This document shows positions 17,755 through 27,072 of a DNA stretch of 64,000 nucleotides, one piece after another. The first letter of the stretch is position 1; the number at the start of each line of letters is the position of its first letter. The stretch lies in the NCBI GenBank assembly GCA_048266425.1, contig JBLWZN010000024.1, positions 1 to 64,000 of the forward strand. The letters are read 5' to 3'. The notes beneath the pieces are model-generated. The model saw nothing but the letters and a program-made list of their open reading frames with translations, did not search any database and had not been told where the DNA came from. The stretch comes from Cerina sp048266425 (GTDB lineage Bacteria > Bacteroidota > Bacteroidia > Flavobacteriales > Flavobacteriaceae). The translations under genes were made by a program, and so were the position numbers.

Positions 17755-18258
17755 TTAAATCGTTACGTTATCGGATACTTTATTAAAGGTCATTACTACA
17801 TAAAATGGATTTCCTTGGTAGGTTGTAGGGATTCGAATTACCATGGAACCGGTGTCCAATGAATCAATATCGGCCCTATAGCCACTTTTTCCGGCATCGA
17901 TCCGCTTACCTTTTGCATCGGTTAAATAGAACTGCAACTGGGTCTTGCCATTGCCAGCATCAAAATAGGACCAATGGAACCTACTGGTGTTTACGCCGCA
18001 TTGACTACCATTGGCACTGGTTGTGAATTTTCCGGAACCATTGTTAGGGACAAATACCCACTCACTGTCCTTAAAACAGGCAGAATCGGCAAAGTCGAAC
18101 ATATTGGCCTTGTACAATCCCTTATCGCCAACGAACCTAATGTTGGTTACCTGCCAGGTTCCCTTTAAGGTCTTTTTACCCGGTATGCCCGAAGTGGATT
18201 TGGTCCCGGAACATGACATTGCCAAAAATGCAAGGGTAAGAAATAATGATATCTTCAT
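17755..18258 (-). CDS. Lipocalin-like lipoprotein
   Basis: A 167-aa lipoprotein, lipobox Cys16 in LAMSC. After a short linker, LKGTWQVTNIRFVG marks the first strand of a lipocalin-like barrel of the kind widespread in Flavobacteriaceae; FHWSYFD, TQLQFYLTD and YQGNPFYVVMTFNKV fit later strands. It may bind a small hydrophobic ligand, unproven. It heads a two-gene unit with the OmpA lipoprotein. Confidence 0.8.
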   Translation of the reverse strand: MKISLFLTLAFLAMSCSGTKSTSGIPGKKTLKGTWQVTNIRFVGDKGLYKANMFDFADSACFKDSEWVFVPNNGSGKFTTSANGSQCGVNTSRFHWSYFDAGNGKTQLQFYLTDAKGKRIDAGKSGYRADIDSLDTGSMVIRIPTTYQGNPFYVVMTFNKVSDNVTI

Positions 18259-18283
18259 TTTTAATCTGATTTAAAATGTTGGC

Positions 18284-18291
18284 CAAAATTA
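18284..18291 (-). promoter_or_regulatory. Predicted -7 box for lipocalin/OmpA unit
   Basis: CAAAATTA on the plus strand reads TAATTTTG on the minus strand, matching TAnnTTTG, 25 bases before the start codon at 18258. No clear -33 element. The rest of the 18259-18538 gap shows nothing else. Confidence 0.35.
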
Positions 18292-18538
18292 GGAAAAATA
18301 AGGTTAATTGAATTTGCTGTAAAGGATATAAAATTGACTTAAACAGAAATGTTTGGGAAGTATTTTTGTATCAGTTTGAACCCCAGGTTTTCACATGGAA
18401 GAAGAATGAATTAGTTAATTAATTAATAACCGCATTTAGGAACCAACCTATACTTGTATAGCCAATTTATGTATGATAAAAATTTATGTTTCTCACTGAA
18501 ATCGGCATAAAGAAAACCGCTGAACAACAAAACTGTTC

Positions 18539-20512
18539 TTAATAGGCCAATAAATTCTTGAGCATGATTCTAAATCGGTCTTTTGGCAGGTAATTCGCTT
18601 CAAGACTTATTGCAAATGGCACCGGGGTATCCAGACTGGCACATCTTTTAACGGGAGCATCCAAATACTCAAAACAATTCTCTACGATCAAGGCCGCAAT
18701 ATCCGAGGCGATTCCCCCGAACATGGTATCTTCCTGTAAAATAATGGCCTTCCCGGTTTTCTTGACCGAAGTGTAAATGGTCTCCAAATCCAACGGCATC
18801 AGTGTCCGAAGATCGATAAGGTCTGCCTCTATTGCTTCGTCTTCCAATACCTTGATGGCCCAATGCACGCCAGCCCCGTAAGTGACAATAGAAACGGATG
18901 TTCCTTCCCTTAGCATGGCCGCTTTCCCGAGGGGAAGCGTATAATAATCCACGGGAACTTCTTGATACAATGATCGGTATAGTGCTTTGTGCTCAAAGAA
19001 CAGAACGGGATTAGGGTCGTTTATGGCCGTGGCCAGCAAGCCCTTGGCATCGATGGGGAATGCTGGATATACTACCTTGAGACCAGGTGTCTTCGTAAAC
19101 CAGGCCTCGTTGGTCTGGGAATGAAAAGGTCCCGCCCCCACCCCTGCCCCACAGGGCATGCGGATAACAACATCGGCATTTTGACCCCACCGGTAGTGCG
19201 ACTTTGCCAGGTAGTTAACTATTGGATTAAATCCCGTGCTTACAAAATCGGCGAATTGCATCTCCACAACCGCTTTCATGCCGTTGATGGACAGGCCCAT
19301 AGCAGTGGAAACTACAGCCGATTCACATAATGGGGTATTCCTGACCCTCCCGTGGCCAAATTCCTTAACAAAACCTTCCGTAACCTTGAATACCCCTCCA
19401 TATTCAGCTATATCCTGCCCCATTATCACTAAATTGGGATGGATTTGCATGGATTGCCTCAACCCTTCCGAAATGGCATCCACCAAGCGGATGTTTTTGT
19501 ATACTTTACTTATTTTAGTTTCCTTATAATCAAAGTGTTTATATACATCGGTTAACTCTTTACTTTCATTGAATAAAACCTCCTCCTCCCCGAAAGCAGC
19601 GCTGAGATTCCCCTCGATTTCATGTTGGATATCTTGTTTTAGGGAATTAATTATTTCTGGGGTCAAAATCTGTTTCCCCAGCAAAAATTCCTCATAATTT
19701 GAGATAGGGTCTTTGACTGCCCATTGCTCCATTAGCTTGTCCGGTACATATTTGGTGCCACTTGCCTCCTCGTGCCCCCTCATCCTAAAAGTCAAGAACT
19801 CCAACAATACAGGTCTCGGATTTTCACGCATGTCCGCACATAGATCATTCACCTTGGAATATACCTCCAAAATGTTATTGCCGTCAATAATATGGGATTC
19901 CATACCGTAGCCAACCCCCTTATCGGCCAGGTTCTGGCATTTAAATTGTTCCCTGGCGGGCGTGGACAGCCCATATCCGTTGTTCTCTACACAGAAAAGA
20001 ACCGGTAGGTCCCAAACCGCGGCAATGTTAAGGGCTTCGTGGAAATCCCCTTCGCTAGTACCTCCTTCCCCAGTAAAAACTGCGGTCACATTTTTTTGGC
20101 CCTTAAGGACGTCGGCAAGGGCAATCCCGTCCGCCACACCCAATTGGGGGCCCAAATGGGAAATCATACCTACAATCTTGAATTCCTGCGTCCCAAAATG
20201 GAAACTCCGATCACGTCCATTGGTAAATCCGTTAGCCTTCCCTTGCCATTGGGAAAACAATCGGTTCAAGGGGATGCCCCTGGTAGTGAACACCCCAAGG
20301 TTTCTATGCATGGGTAAAATATACTCCTCCGGTTTCAAGGAACTGACGACCCCGACGGAGATAGCTTCTTGACCAATGCCACTAAACCACTTAGAAACTT
20401 TACCCTGTCTCAATAAAATCAACAGTTTTTCCTCGATCAACCTCGGTTTCAACATTCCTCGATAAAGATCGAGCAAGATTTCATCCTCAATTTTAAATTC
20501 CTGGTAGTTCAT
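18539..20512 (-). CDS. Fused E1 alpha/beta 2-oxoacid dehydrogenase
   Basis: A 657-aa fusion of both E1 subunits, probably of the branched-chain 2-oxoacid or a pyruvate-like dehydrogenase complex; thiamine diphosphate-dependent, cytoplasmic. The alpha half (about 1-320) has the ThDP motif GEGGTSEGDFHEA ending in ENNGYG. The beta half (about 340-657) has GQDIAEYGGVFKVT and EMQFADFVSTGFNPIVN. I start at the ATG of MNYQEFK; the only upstream option is a TTG. No E2 or E3 gene is nearby. The exact oxoacid is not determined by what I can see. Confidence 0.9.
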   Translation of the reverse strand: MNYQEFKIEDEILLDLYRGMLKPRLIEEKLLILLRQGKVSKWFSGIGQEAISVGVVSSLKPEEYILPMHRNLGVFTTRGIPLNRLFSQWQGKANGFTNGRDRSFHFGTQEFKIVGMISHLGPQLGVADGIALADVLKGQKNVTAVFTGEGGTSEGDFHEALNIAAVWDLPVLFCVENNGYGLSTPAREQFKCQNLADKGVGYGMESHIIDGNNILEVYSKVNDLCADMRENPRPVLLEFLTFRMRGHEEASGTKYVPDKLMEQWAVKDPISNYEEFLLGKQILTPEIINSLKQDIQHEIEGNLSAAFGEEEVLFNESKELTDVYKHFDYKETKISKVYKNIRLVDAISEGLRQSMQIHPNLVIMGQDIAEYGGVFKVTEGFVKEFGHGRVRNTPLCESAVVSTAMGLSINGMKAVVEMQFADFVSTGFNPIVNYLAKSHYRWGQNADVVIRMPCGAGVGAGPFHSQTNEAWFTKTPGLKVVYPAFPIDAKGLLATAINDPNPVLFFEHKALYRSLYQEVPVDYYTLPLGKAAMLREGTSVSIVTYGAGVHWAIKVLEDEAIEADLIDLRTLMPLDLETIYTSVKKTGKAIILQEDTMFGGIASDIAALIVENCFEYLDAPVKRCASLDTPVPFAISLEANYLPKDRFRIMLKNLLAY

Positions 20513-20825
20513 GGCACATTGTTTCAATCGGCTATAAAAGTAGCAAAAGTCAACCGCAAGTTATTTAGAACCTGCTTAAAGTTTATACTACGATTTTATT
20601 ATAGTTATTAATTGCCATTTTTCGCACGCCCAATAGTAAGGTTTAGGTATATAAAATACTTGTTCGGTTTGGCAAAACTCCGCTTTAGAAGCCTCAATTG
20701 ACGTAAAAAAGCGAACGACAACCCAAGGTTTAGGGCCAAAAACAAAATTTGACCAGGTTCTTATGCACATTGGGAATTTTCCCTATATTATTCCTAAATT
20801 TGATAGAACATTTAAAAACCGCAAC
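20513..20825. other. Intergenic region, divergent genes
   Basis: 313 bases between the E1 gene and the oxygenase. Apart from the promoter box at 20795-20802 I see no gene, hairpin or repeat; short open frames here show no coding character. Confidence 0.5.
20770..20802 (+). promoter_or_regulatory. Predicted promoter of 2OG oxygenase gene
   Basis: TAAATTTG at 20795-20802 matches the -7 box; TTG at 20770-20772 is a possible -33 element. Its position supports the ATG at 20826 as the start rather than an in-frame ATG at 20763 that would lie upstream of the promoter. Confidence 0.5.
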
Positions 20826-21794
20826 ATGAGTGTAATACCAAGCGTTGATTTACAGGATTTTTTGTCTGAAAACAACGATAAAAAGGAAAAATTCATTAAA
20901 GAGATCGGGGATGCCTTTGAAGGTATTGGCTTCGTGGCACTGAGCGGACATTTTTTATCGGAATCCTTGGTCGACGAACTCTACGGGGAGATTAAAAAAT
21001 TCTTCAATTTGCCCCAAGTGGTCAAGGATAAGTATGAAATTGAAGGCATTGGCGGACAGCGGGGCTATACCTCTTTTGGCAAGGAACACGCCAAGGGTAG
21101 AAAGGAAGGGGACTTGAAAGAATTTTGGCATTTTGGCCAATATGTGGAGGACGATCCAAAATTGGCAAAGGAATATCCGGACAATATATATGTCGACGAG
21201 TTGCCCCAGTTTAATGTTGTTGGCAAAGAAACCTATAAAATGTTGGAAAAAACGGCCAAATATGTGCTTCGGGCGTTGGCCTTGCATTTGGGGCTGGAAG
21301 AAAACTATTTTGACAATTATATTAAGAATGGAAACTCCATTCTTAGACCCATACATTACCCACCGATTACCAAGGAGCCAAAAAATGCGGTACGGGCCGC
21401 GGCCCATGGGGATATCAACTTAATTACTTTGCTTATGGGGGCACAGGGCAAGGGCTTGCAAGTGAAAAATCACAATGGCGAGTGGGTAGATGCTATAGCC
21501 AGCCCCGACGAATTAATGATCAATGTTGGGGATATGTTATCCAGGCTTACCAACAACAGGTTGAAATCTACCATCCACCAGGTCGTAAATCCTCCGAAGG
21601 AATTATGGGGATCATCCCGTTATTCCATACCCTTCTTTATGCACCCAGTAAGTGGGATGCCCTTAAATTGCCTCGATAATTGCGTGGACGCAAAGCATCC
21701 TAAACAGTTCGAGGATATCACGGCCGGGGTGTATTTAAACGAAAGGTTGGTAGAATTGGGCTTGATCAAACCTTCGGAAGCCTCTACCAAATAA
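20826..21794 (+). CDS. Isopenicillin N synthase-family 2OG/Fe(II) oxygenase
   Basis: A 322-aa non-haem iron dioxygenase. The iron triad is visible: His194 and Asp196 in AAHGDINLIT and His251 in STIHQVVNP, with the co-substrate motif Arg265-Tyr-Ser267 in SSRYSIPFF. The N-terminal domain IPSVDLQDF and GFVALSGH is typical of the DIOX_N region. The family oxidises varied small molecules; the substrate here is unknown and no biosynthetic genes adjoin it on the same strand. The start is chosen at MSVIPSVDL because a promoter box lies just upstream. Confidence 0.88.
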   Translation: MSVIPSVDLQDFLSENNDKKEKFIKEIGDAFEGIGFVALSGHFLSESLVDELYGEIKKFFNLPQVVKDKYEIEGIGGQRGYTSFGKEHAKGRKEGDLKEFWHFGQYVEDDPKLAKEYPDNIYVDELPQFNVVGKETYKMLEKTAKYVLRALALHLGLEENYFDNYIKNGNSILRPIHYPPITKEPKNAVRAAAHGDINLITLLMGAQGKGLQVKNHNGEWVDAIASPDELMINVGDMLSRLTNNRLKSTIHQVVNPPKELWGSSRYSIPFFMHPVSGMPLNCLDNCVDAKHPKQFEDITAGVYLNERLVELGLIKPSEASTK

Positions 21795-21827
21795 AGGGAA
21801 ACGGCCTCCATTAAAATTTTAACGTGG

Positions 21828-22328
21828 ATGAATATGAATAGGAAAATATTGTTTTTCGGCTTGGTAATTTTGGTGCTTTACTCTTGTAAACAAGAAAACC
21901 CCAAAACCCAGATACTTGAAAATCGGATTGCCGATATGGAAAAAAAATTGGATGGAACCTACAAACCCGGACTGGGCGAGCTCATGTCCTTTATTCAGTT
22001 ACATCATGCCAAACTTTGGTTCGCTGGAAGTAACAGCAATTGGAAATTATCCGATTTTGAGCTAAGTGAAATAAATGAGGCTTTGGAAGACATTAAAAGC
22101 TATAATGCCGACCGACCAGAAATCAAGGATATAGGGATAATAGAACCTGCATTGAAAAATGTCTCGCAAGCAATTAAGCAGAGAAACAGCAAACAATTTG
22201 AAGATAGTTTTATGGAACTTACCGTTTCCTGCAACACCTGTCATGTAGCGACAGACCATGGTTATATTGTGATTAAGACCCCCGATAGTCCGCCGTTCTC
22301 GAATCAGGATTTTGGGGTTGAAAAGTGA
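21828..22328 (+). CDS. Lipoprotein with a single CxxCH haem-c motif
   Basis: A 166-aa lipoprotein, lipobox Cys20 in LVLYSC. The C-terminal part has CNTCH (135-139), a covalent haem-c attachment site, in TVSCNTCHVATDHGYIVIKTP. A mostly helical stretch precedes it. It resembles small cytochrome-like proteins with the haem site near the C-terminus, although no clear distal Met ligand can be assigned. It lies 33 bases after the oxygenase gene. An electron-transfer or redox-sensing role is inferred only from the motif. Confidence 0.75.
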   Translation: MNMNRKILFFGLVILVLYSCKQENPKTQILENRIADMEKKLDGTYKPGLGELMSFIQLHHAKLWFAGSNSNWKLSDFELSEINEALEDIKSYNADRPEIKDIGIIEPALKNVSQAIKQRNSKQFEDSFMELTVSCNTCHVATDHGYIVIKTPDSPPFSNQDFGVEK

Positions 22329-22456
22329 ATGTATACAAAAATCGATAACCGCGGTAAGCCTTGTTCTCGTAATTTACAGCATAGACACCCTAGCGTTGGC
22401 CCAATCCAACATGGGTTTGGCAAAAAACCTAGTATTCGGAAATTATTTATTGTACA

Positions 22457-22786
22457 ATGGATTTAAAGGACCAATTAAAAAATCTTTTTCCTGATCATCA
22501 AATCCCCGACGAGGAGACCGAGCAAAAAGAACAGCACGATCTTTGGATGCAGGACGACCCTATCATTTGCAAATATGAAAAGCGAAAAGGCAAGCCTATC
22601 ACAATTTTGGAAGGTTACAATGGGGCGGATAGCGATTTTAAGGAATTGGCCAAGGAATTAAAAAGTAAGCTAAGTGTTGGTGGCAGCTTTAAAGATGGCA
22701 CCATCATAATCCAAGGTGATTTTCGAAACAAAATTATGGATATTCTTAAGGAAAAAGGATTTAAGGTAAAGCGCGTTGGAGGGTGA
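22457..22786 (+). CDS. SUI1/eIF1-like translation factor
   Basis: A 109-aa protein of the SUI1 (YciH) family. The domain covers about residues 45-109, with GKPITILEGYNGADSDFKELAKELKSKLSVGGSFKDGTIIIQGD as the typical core and a closing MDILKEKGFKVKRVGG. The eukaryotic homologue checks start-codon fidelity; in bacteria the role is less clear. The acidic N-terminal tail is usual in the family. Confidence 0.9.
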   Translation: MDLKDQLKNLFPDHQIPDEETEQKEQHDLWMQDDPIICKYEKRKGKPITILEGYNGADSDFKELAKELKSKLSVGGSFKDGTIIIQGDFRNKIMDILKEKGFKVKRVGG

Positions 22787-22909
22787 ACCTGTCTTAAACA
22801 GGCGTGTAGATACGAATTCTCTAAAAAGGTTGCGTAGGAATTTGTTAATTGATTTTGTTTATTTTGCATTAAACATTACTTTTATTGGTTCAAACCAAAC
22901 AACTGCCCA

Positions 22910-23842
22910 ATGAATTCTCAACTTCACATCACCAATGGCGACAAGTTTACCGAAAGGTTGAAGTCCCTCAACTTAAAAGGGGACATTGTTACTTGGCGTG
23001 AAATGCTTTGCGAAGGCAAGACAGAAACCAACGTTGGTAGCGAATCTTTTTGGAAAACCCGTTTTGAATATCTTCACAAAAATTATAAAATTTCAAAATC
23101 CTGGTTTATTGAGAAAACCTTAAAGGAATATAGGACCCTTTGCAACCATAAGCAGCAAGAGCAGATTTTACTGTGGTTTGATTACGATTTGTTTAGCCAC
23201 GTGAATATGTTGGCAGTCCTAAGCTGGCTCAAGGCTAACCGGAAATATGCCGAAATCTCCTTGGTGTGCAGCGGGAAACAGATCGGTTCGGATAAGTTGC
23301 GCGGATTGAACGAATTGACGGATGAGCAACTGCTCCATCTGTATGAAAATCGTAAAGTACTGAACCAGGACGATATTGAATATGCGGATTATGTTTGGCA
23401 GCTTTACTGTAGCGATAACCCTATTCGGCTAGAAAACCTTAGCGATCACGGCCAATTTCAGTTTGAGTACCTAGGCGGGGCATTGCAGGCCCATCTTAAA
23501 CGTTTTCCCACCATTAAGAATGGTTTGAACGAAGTAGAGAACAACGTACTAAAGCTTTCCTTGTTGCAAAAACCCAAAACAAAAACGGAATTGATGTCGA
23601 CCGTACTCAGCAACCAAGGTTTATATGGTTTTGGGGACACACAATACGAAAGGGTATTCACAAAACTAAAACCGCTCTTCTCCTCCTTCAATCCGGTGAG
23701 ATTGACGAAAAAAGGCAAGGAAATCCTTGAAGGAAAGACCAGCTATTACTCCTGCATCCAAGAAAATGACGCCTATTTGGGCGGCGCACTCAAATACAAC
23801 TTCCTCTACAACACCGATACCGATAGAATCTTAAAATTATAA
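22910..23842 (+). CDS. DUF1835 domain-containing protein
   Basis: A 310-aa cytoplasmic protein. The N-terminal third matches DUF1835: LHITNGDKF, GDIVTWREMLCEG, and LLWFDYDLFSHVNMLAVLSWL. The second part is helical and ends with a winged-helix-like stretch (TELMSTVLSNQGLYGFGDTQYERVFTKL). Function is unknown. It ends one base before the next gene, a nucleoside phosphorylase, so the two are co-transcribed; the link suggests a nucleotide-related job but proves nothing. Confidence 0.85.
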   Translation: MNSQLHITNGDKFTERLKSLNLKGDIVTWREMLCEGKTETNVGSESFWKTRFEYLHKNYKISKSWFIEKTLKEYRTLCNHKQQEQILLWFDYDLFSHVNMLAVLSWLKANRKYAEISLVCSGKQIGSDKLRGLNELTDEQLLHLYENRKVLNQDDIEYADYVWQLYCSDNPIRLENLSDHGQFQFEYLGGALQAHLKRFPTIKNGLNEVENNVLKLSLLQKPKTKTELMSTVLSNQGLYGFGDTQYERVFTKLKPLFSSFNPVRLTKKGKEILEGKTSYYSCIQENDAYLGGALKYNFLYNTDTDRILKL

Positions 23843-23843
23843 C

Positions 23844-24716
23844 ATGCCACTTGGTCCGTCGGAGCTTATTCTCAATGCCGATGGTAGCATCTATCACCTG
23901 CATTTAACCCCTGAGGATTTAGCAAACACCATTATAACCGTGGGAGATCCTGCCCGGGTTGCTAAGGTTTCCTCCTATTTTGATGCCATTGAATTAAAAA
24001 AGGGCAATCGGGAATTTACCACCCACACCGGTGTTTTGAACGGTAAGCGGATCACGGTGATTTCTACGGGTATCGGGACGGATAATATCGATATTGTCCT
24101 GAACGAACTGGATGCTCTCGTAAATATTGATTTTGGGAGCAGGGAGGTCAAGCCAGATAAAACACAACTCGATATTATTAGAATAGGGACATCCGGGGCC
24201 ATTCAACAACTGATTCCGGTAGATTCATTCCTGATGAGCGACTTTGCTCTAGGATTCGACAGCTTGATGCACTTCTATCAAAGCGAGGCCATACTGAACC
24301 CTGTAATTCAAAATGCATTTATGACCCATACCCAATGGTCCAAACGCAAGTCCGTTCCCTATTTTGTTGAATGTGACCGTGCCCTTGCCAAAAAATTTCA
24401 ATCCGATCGGATGTTGGGCGGGCTTACGGCTACCAATGTTGGATTTTATGGTCCCCAAGGAAGAATGTTACGACTAAAACCGCAGGACGAGGAACTTAAT
24501 TCCAAGCTGACCTCTTTCAATTTTAAAGGGCTGCGGATAACCAACTTGGAAATGGAAACTTCCGGAATTTACGGGCTGTCAAAATTGTTGGGACATAGGG
24601 CTGTTTCCCTTAATTGTATTTTGGCCAACCGGAGTACGGGAAAATTTTCTAAAGACCCGGATAAGGCCGTGGACGGCTTAATTCGATATGCCCTAGATAA
24701 ATTGACGAAAGCGTAG
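23844..24716 (+). CDS. Nucleoside phosphorylase (uridine phosphorylase-like)
   Basis: A 290-aa cytoplasmic enzyme of the NP-I family, splitting a nucleoside with phosphate into base and ribose-1-phosphate. VGDPARV near residue 33 is the phosphate loop, STGIGTDNIDIVLNEL follows, and NLEMETSGIYGLSKLLGH is the ribose/base site with the family's E-M-E-T. The base preference (uracil or purine) is not certain, though the layout suits uridine phosphorylase-like members of Bacteroidota. It follows the DUF1835 gene by one base. Confidence 0.9.
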   Translation: MPLGPSELILNADGSIYHLHLTPEDLANTIITVGDPARVAKVSSYFDAIELKKGNREFTTHTGVLNGKRITVISTGIGTDNIDIVLNELDALVNIDFGSREVKPDKTQLDIIRIGTSGAIQQLIPVDSFLMSDFALGFDSLMHFYQSEAILNPVIQNAFMTHTQWSKRKSVPYFVECDRALAKKFQSDRMLGGLTATNVGFYGPQGRMLRLKPQDEELNSKLTSFNFKGLRITNLEMETSGIYGLSKLLGHRAVSLNCILANRSTGKFSKDPDKAVDGLIRYALDKLTKA

Positions 24717-24772
24717 CAAACGGACTTCCCATCATCAAAATTGGATTTGTTGATTTGGATTTTGTGTTATTT

Positions 24773-24811
24773 TATATTTGCCGAAGGCCGCAAATATTGA
24801 TTGTAAATTTG
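24773..24811 (+). promoter_or_regulatory. Two candidate -7 boxes upstream of substrate-binding-like gene
   Basis: TATATTTG (24773-24780) and TAAATTTG (24804-24811) both match TAnnTTTG. The start codon is at 24827, so either gives a short leader. Confidence 0.4.
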
Positions 24812-24826
24812 ATATCAATTTTTATT

Positions 24827-25678
24827 ATGAAAGAAATTAGAATAATTGGTGTCCCCGAACATTTTAATTTTCCGTGGCAACTGGCCATAGAGGAAGGAGC
24901 CTTCGAAGAAAGGGGAATAGATCTCCAATGGACGGATATACCTGAGGGTACCGGAAAAATGTGTCAAATGCTGAAAGAGGATGAAACCGATTTGGCCATC
25001 ATCCTAACCGAAGGAATAATCAAGAGCATAACGGAGGGAAACCCGGTTAAAATTGTCCAGGAATATGTGTCGTCCCCTCTTTTATGGGGCATACACGTTG
25101 GGACAAAAAGGGATTTTAAGGCTCTTTCCGACCTGGAAGGTGCCAAGGTCGCGATAAGCAGATATGGGAGTGGCAGCCATCTTATGGCCTTTGTACATGC
25201 AAAAAAGGAAGGATGGGATACCGATAAATTGCGATTTGAGGTCATTAACAATTTAGACGGCGCGGTACAGGCCTTGACCGAAGGTAAAGCCGACTATTTT
25301 ATGTGGGAACATTTTATGACCAAGCCTTTGGTAGATAAAGAGGTCTTTAGAAGATTGGGAGACTGCCCTACGCCATGGCCGAGCTTTGTGATCGTGGCGA
25401 CCGACAGGTTTCTACGGGAAAACAAAAGTACCCTGGGACATATTTTGGAGATAATCAATCTCTATACGGTAGAATTTAAGAATATCCCAAGTATAGACCG
25501 AACTTTGGCAAATACTTTTGACCAGCAATTGGAGGACATTCGGGAGTGGTTGTCGATTACCCGGTGGAGTCAATCTCCTATATCCACGCAAACAGTTGAC
25601 CTAGTGCAGAATACGCTGCTCAATTTAAAGTTAATTGATAATAAATTAAATTTTAATAAGATTGTGGAAAGCATCTAG
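24827..25678 (+). CDS. Substrate-binding-like protein without signal peptide
   Basis: A 283-aa protein of the periplasmic-binding type II fold, close in pattern to NitT/TauT or thiamine-precursor binding proteins: EIRIIGVPEHFNFPWQLAIEEGAFEERGIDLQW, then LSDLEGAKVAISRYGSGSHLMAF and ALTEGKADYFMWEHF. No signal peptide or lipobox is present at the ATG I chose (24827), and no permease or ATPase adjoins it. It may therefore act in the cytoplasm as a sensor or enzyme-like protein. A longer in-frame start at 24755 gives a hydrophobic stretch but lies before the promoter boxes. Confidence 0.8.
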   Translation: MKEIRIIGVPEHFNFPWQLAIEEGAFEERGIDLQWTDIPEGTGKMCQMLKEDETDLAIILTEGIIKSITEGNPVKIVQEYVSSPLLWGIHVGTKRDFKALSDLEGAKVAISRYGSGSHLMAFVHAKKEGWDTDKLRFEVINNLDGAVQALTEGKADYFMWEHFMTKPLVDKEVFRRLGDCPTPWPSFVIVATDRFLRENKSTLGHILEIINLYTVEFKNIPSIDRTLANTFDQQLEDIREWLSITRWSQSPISTQTVDLVQNTLLNLKLIDNKLNFNKIVESI

Positions 25679-25735
25679 TAAACAAATCGAGGGATTGAAC
25701 CTATACTCCCTTGCCTCAAAGGGATAGGGAGGAAC

Positions 25736-26401
25736 CTACCACTCGATAGGCTTTTTGCCCTCATTAATCAAAATTGAATTTGTCCGGCTAAAATGCTTGT
25801 TCCCGAACCAATACCCCCGGTTGGCGCTTAAAGGGGACGGATGGCCACTGGAAAGGACATGGTGCCTTGAGGAATCGATGAGTTTTAGTTTCTTTTTTGC
25901 AAAACCGCCCCAAAGCAGGAATATCAAACCCTCTTTTTCCTCCGATAGTTTTTTAATCGCAGAATCGGTGAAAATCTCCCAGCCTTTGCCTTGGTGACTA
26001 CCTGCCTCGTGGGCCTTTACGGTCAGGGTGGCGTTCAGCAACAAAACCCCTTGATCCGCCCAACGCCCCAAGTTTCCGCTTTGCGGATAAGGTACATCCA
26101 AGTCGTTCATTACTTCCTTGAAAATATTGATGAGCGATGGAGGATTGGCAATACCATCCTTTACCGAAAAGCACATCCCATGGGCCTGATCTGGACCGTG
26201 ATAGGGATCTTGGCCTATGATAACAACCTTGGTGGCATCAAAAGGGCAATGGTCAAAAGCAGCGAAAATATCCTTTCCATCGGGATAACAGATATGCTTG
26301 CTGTATTCCTCTTTAACAAAGTCGGTCAAAACCTTGAAATACGGTTTTTGGAATTCGTTGTTCAACCGTTCCTTCCAACTTGGATGTATGATTACGTTCA
26401 T
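25736..26401 (-). CDS. ung: Uracil-DNA glycosylase
   Basis: A 221-aa family 1 uracil-DNA glycosylase, removing uracil from DNA in base excision repair. The catalytic water-activating Asp65 lies in GQDPYHG, and His187 in HPSPLSANRGYWFG is the second key residue. Length and motifs are normal. Its ATG overlaps the stop codon of hisIE by one base (TAATG), so it is translated as the last gene of the histidine operon. Confidence 0.96.
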   Translation of the reverse strand: MNVIIHPSWKERLNNEFQKPYFKVLTDFVKEEYSKHICYPDGKDIFAAFDHCPFDATKVVIIGQDPYHGPDQAHGMCFSVKDGIANPPSLINIFKEVMNDLDVPYPQSGNLGRWADQGVLLLNATLTVKAHEAGSHQGKGWEIFTDSAIKKLSEEKEGLIFLLWGGFAKKKLKLIDSSRHHVLSSGHPSPLSANRGYWFGNKHFSRTNSILINEGKKPIEW

Positions 26402-27021
26402 TATTTATGCCTTTCTATAAGCACGTCCACCACATCGCTTAGTTTATAGCCTTTGGCCTGTAAGAGGATCAAATAGTGGAACAATAGGTCGGCGCTCTCG
26501 TTCAAAAAAAGTTCGGCATTGTCGTCCTTGGCCTCAATAACCACTTCCACTGCTTCCTCCCCTACTTTTTGGGCAATCTTGTTTATCCCCTTGTCAAATA
26601 AGGAAACGACATAGGAAGTATCGTTTTTACGCAAGGCGAGTTCTTTTGAGGCTTCTTCCTTTCGCTGTGCAATGATGTCCTCCAAATTGGAAATAAAGCC
26701 AAAATCCTGTTCGTTTTTCCCGCCCCAGCAGGTATCGGTTCCGGTATGGCAGGTAGGTCCCATCGGATTTGCCCAAATCAGCAAGGTATCCTTGTCGCAA
26801 TCATTTTTGAGGTCTACCAGGTTTAAAAAATTGCCACTCTCCTCCCCTTTGGTCCAAAGTCTTTGCTTGCTTCGGCTGTAGAACGTCACCTTCTTGGTTT
26901 CCAGCGTCTTGTTTACAGCTTCCTCGTTCATATAGCCCAACATCAACACCTTCTTTGTCGTTGCATCTTGGATAATGGCAGGCACCAGTCCGTCGTTAGC
27001 TTTATCAAAATTTATTTCCAT
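26401..27021 (-). CDS. hisIE: Bifunctional phosphoribosyl-AMP cyclohydrolase / phosphoribosyl-ATP pyrophosphatase
   Basis: A 206-aa fusion catalysing steps 2 and 3 of histidine synthesis. The cyclohydrolase half has the metal and catalytic motif DCDKDTLLIWANPMGPTCHTGTDTCW. The pyrophosphatase half has the EEAxE helix (KVGEEAVEVVIEAKDD) and NESADLLFHYLILL. It lies 51 bases after hisF. Confidence 0.95.
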   Translation of the reverse strand: MEINFDKANDGLVPAIIQDATTKKVLMLGYMNEEAVNKTLETKKVTFYSRSKQRLWTKGEESGNFLNLVDLKNDCDKDTLLIWANPMGPTCHTGTDTCWGGKNEQDFGFISNLEDIIAQRKEEASKELALRKNDTSYVVSLFDKGINKIAQKVGEEAVEVVIEAKDDNAELFLNESADLLFHYLILLQAKGYKLSDVVDVLIERHK

Positions 27022-27072
27022 GGATTTATTAATGTTTTATGGCTTTATATGCTTAGTTTTTCCCTTGTTGAT

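Noticed and set aside
20588..20770. A 60-aa minus-strand frame in the spacer between E1 and the oxygenase
   Set aside because: No coding character, no ribosome site, and part of it covers the promoter region.
22312..22494. A 60-aa plus-strand frame between the cytochrome-like lipoprotein and SUI1
   Set aside because: Overlaps both real genes in another frame and lacks similarity to anything.
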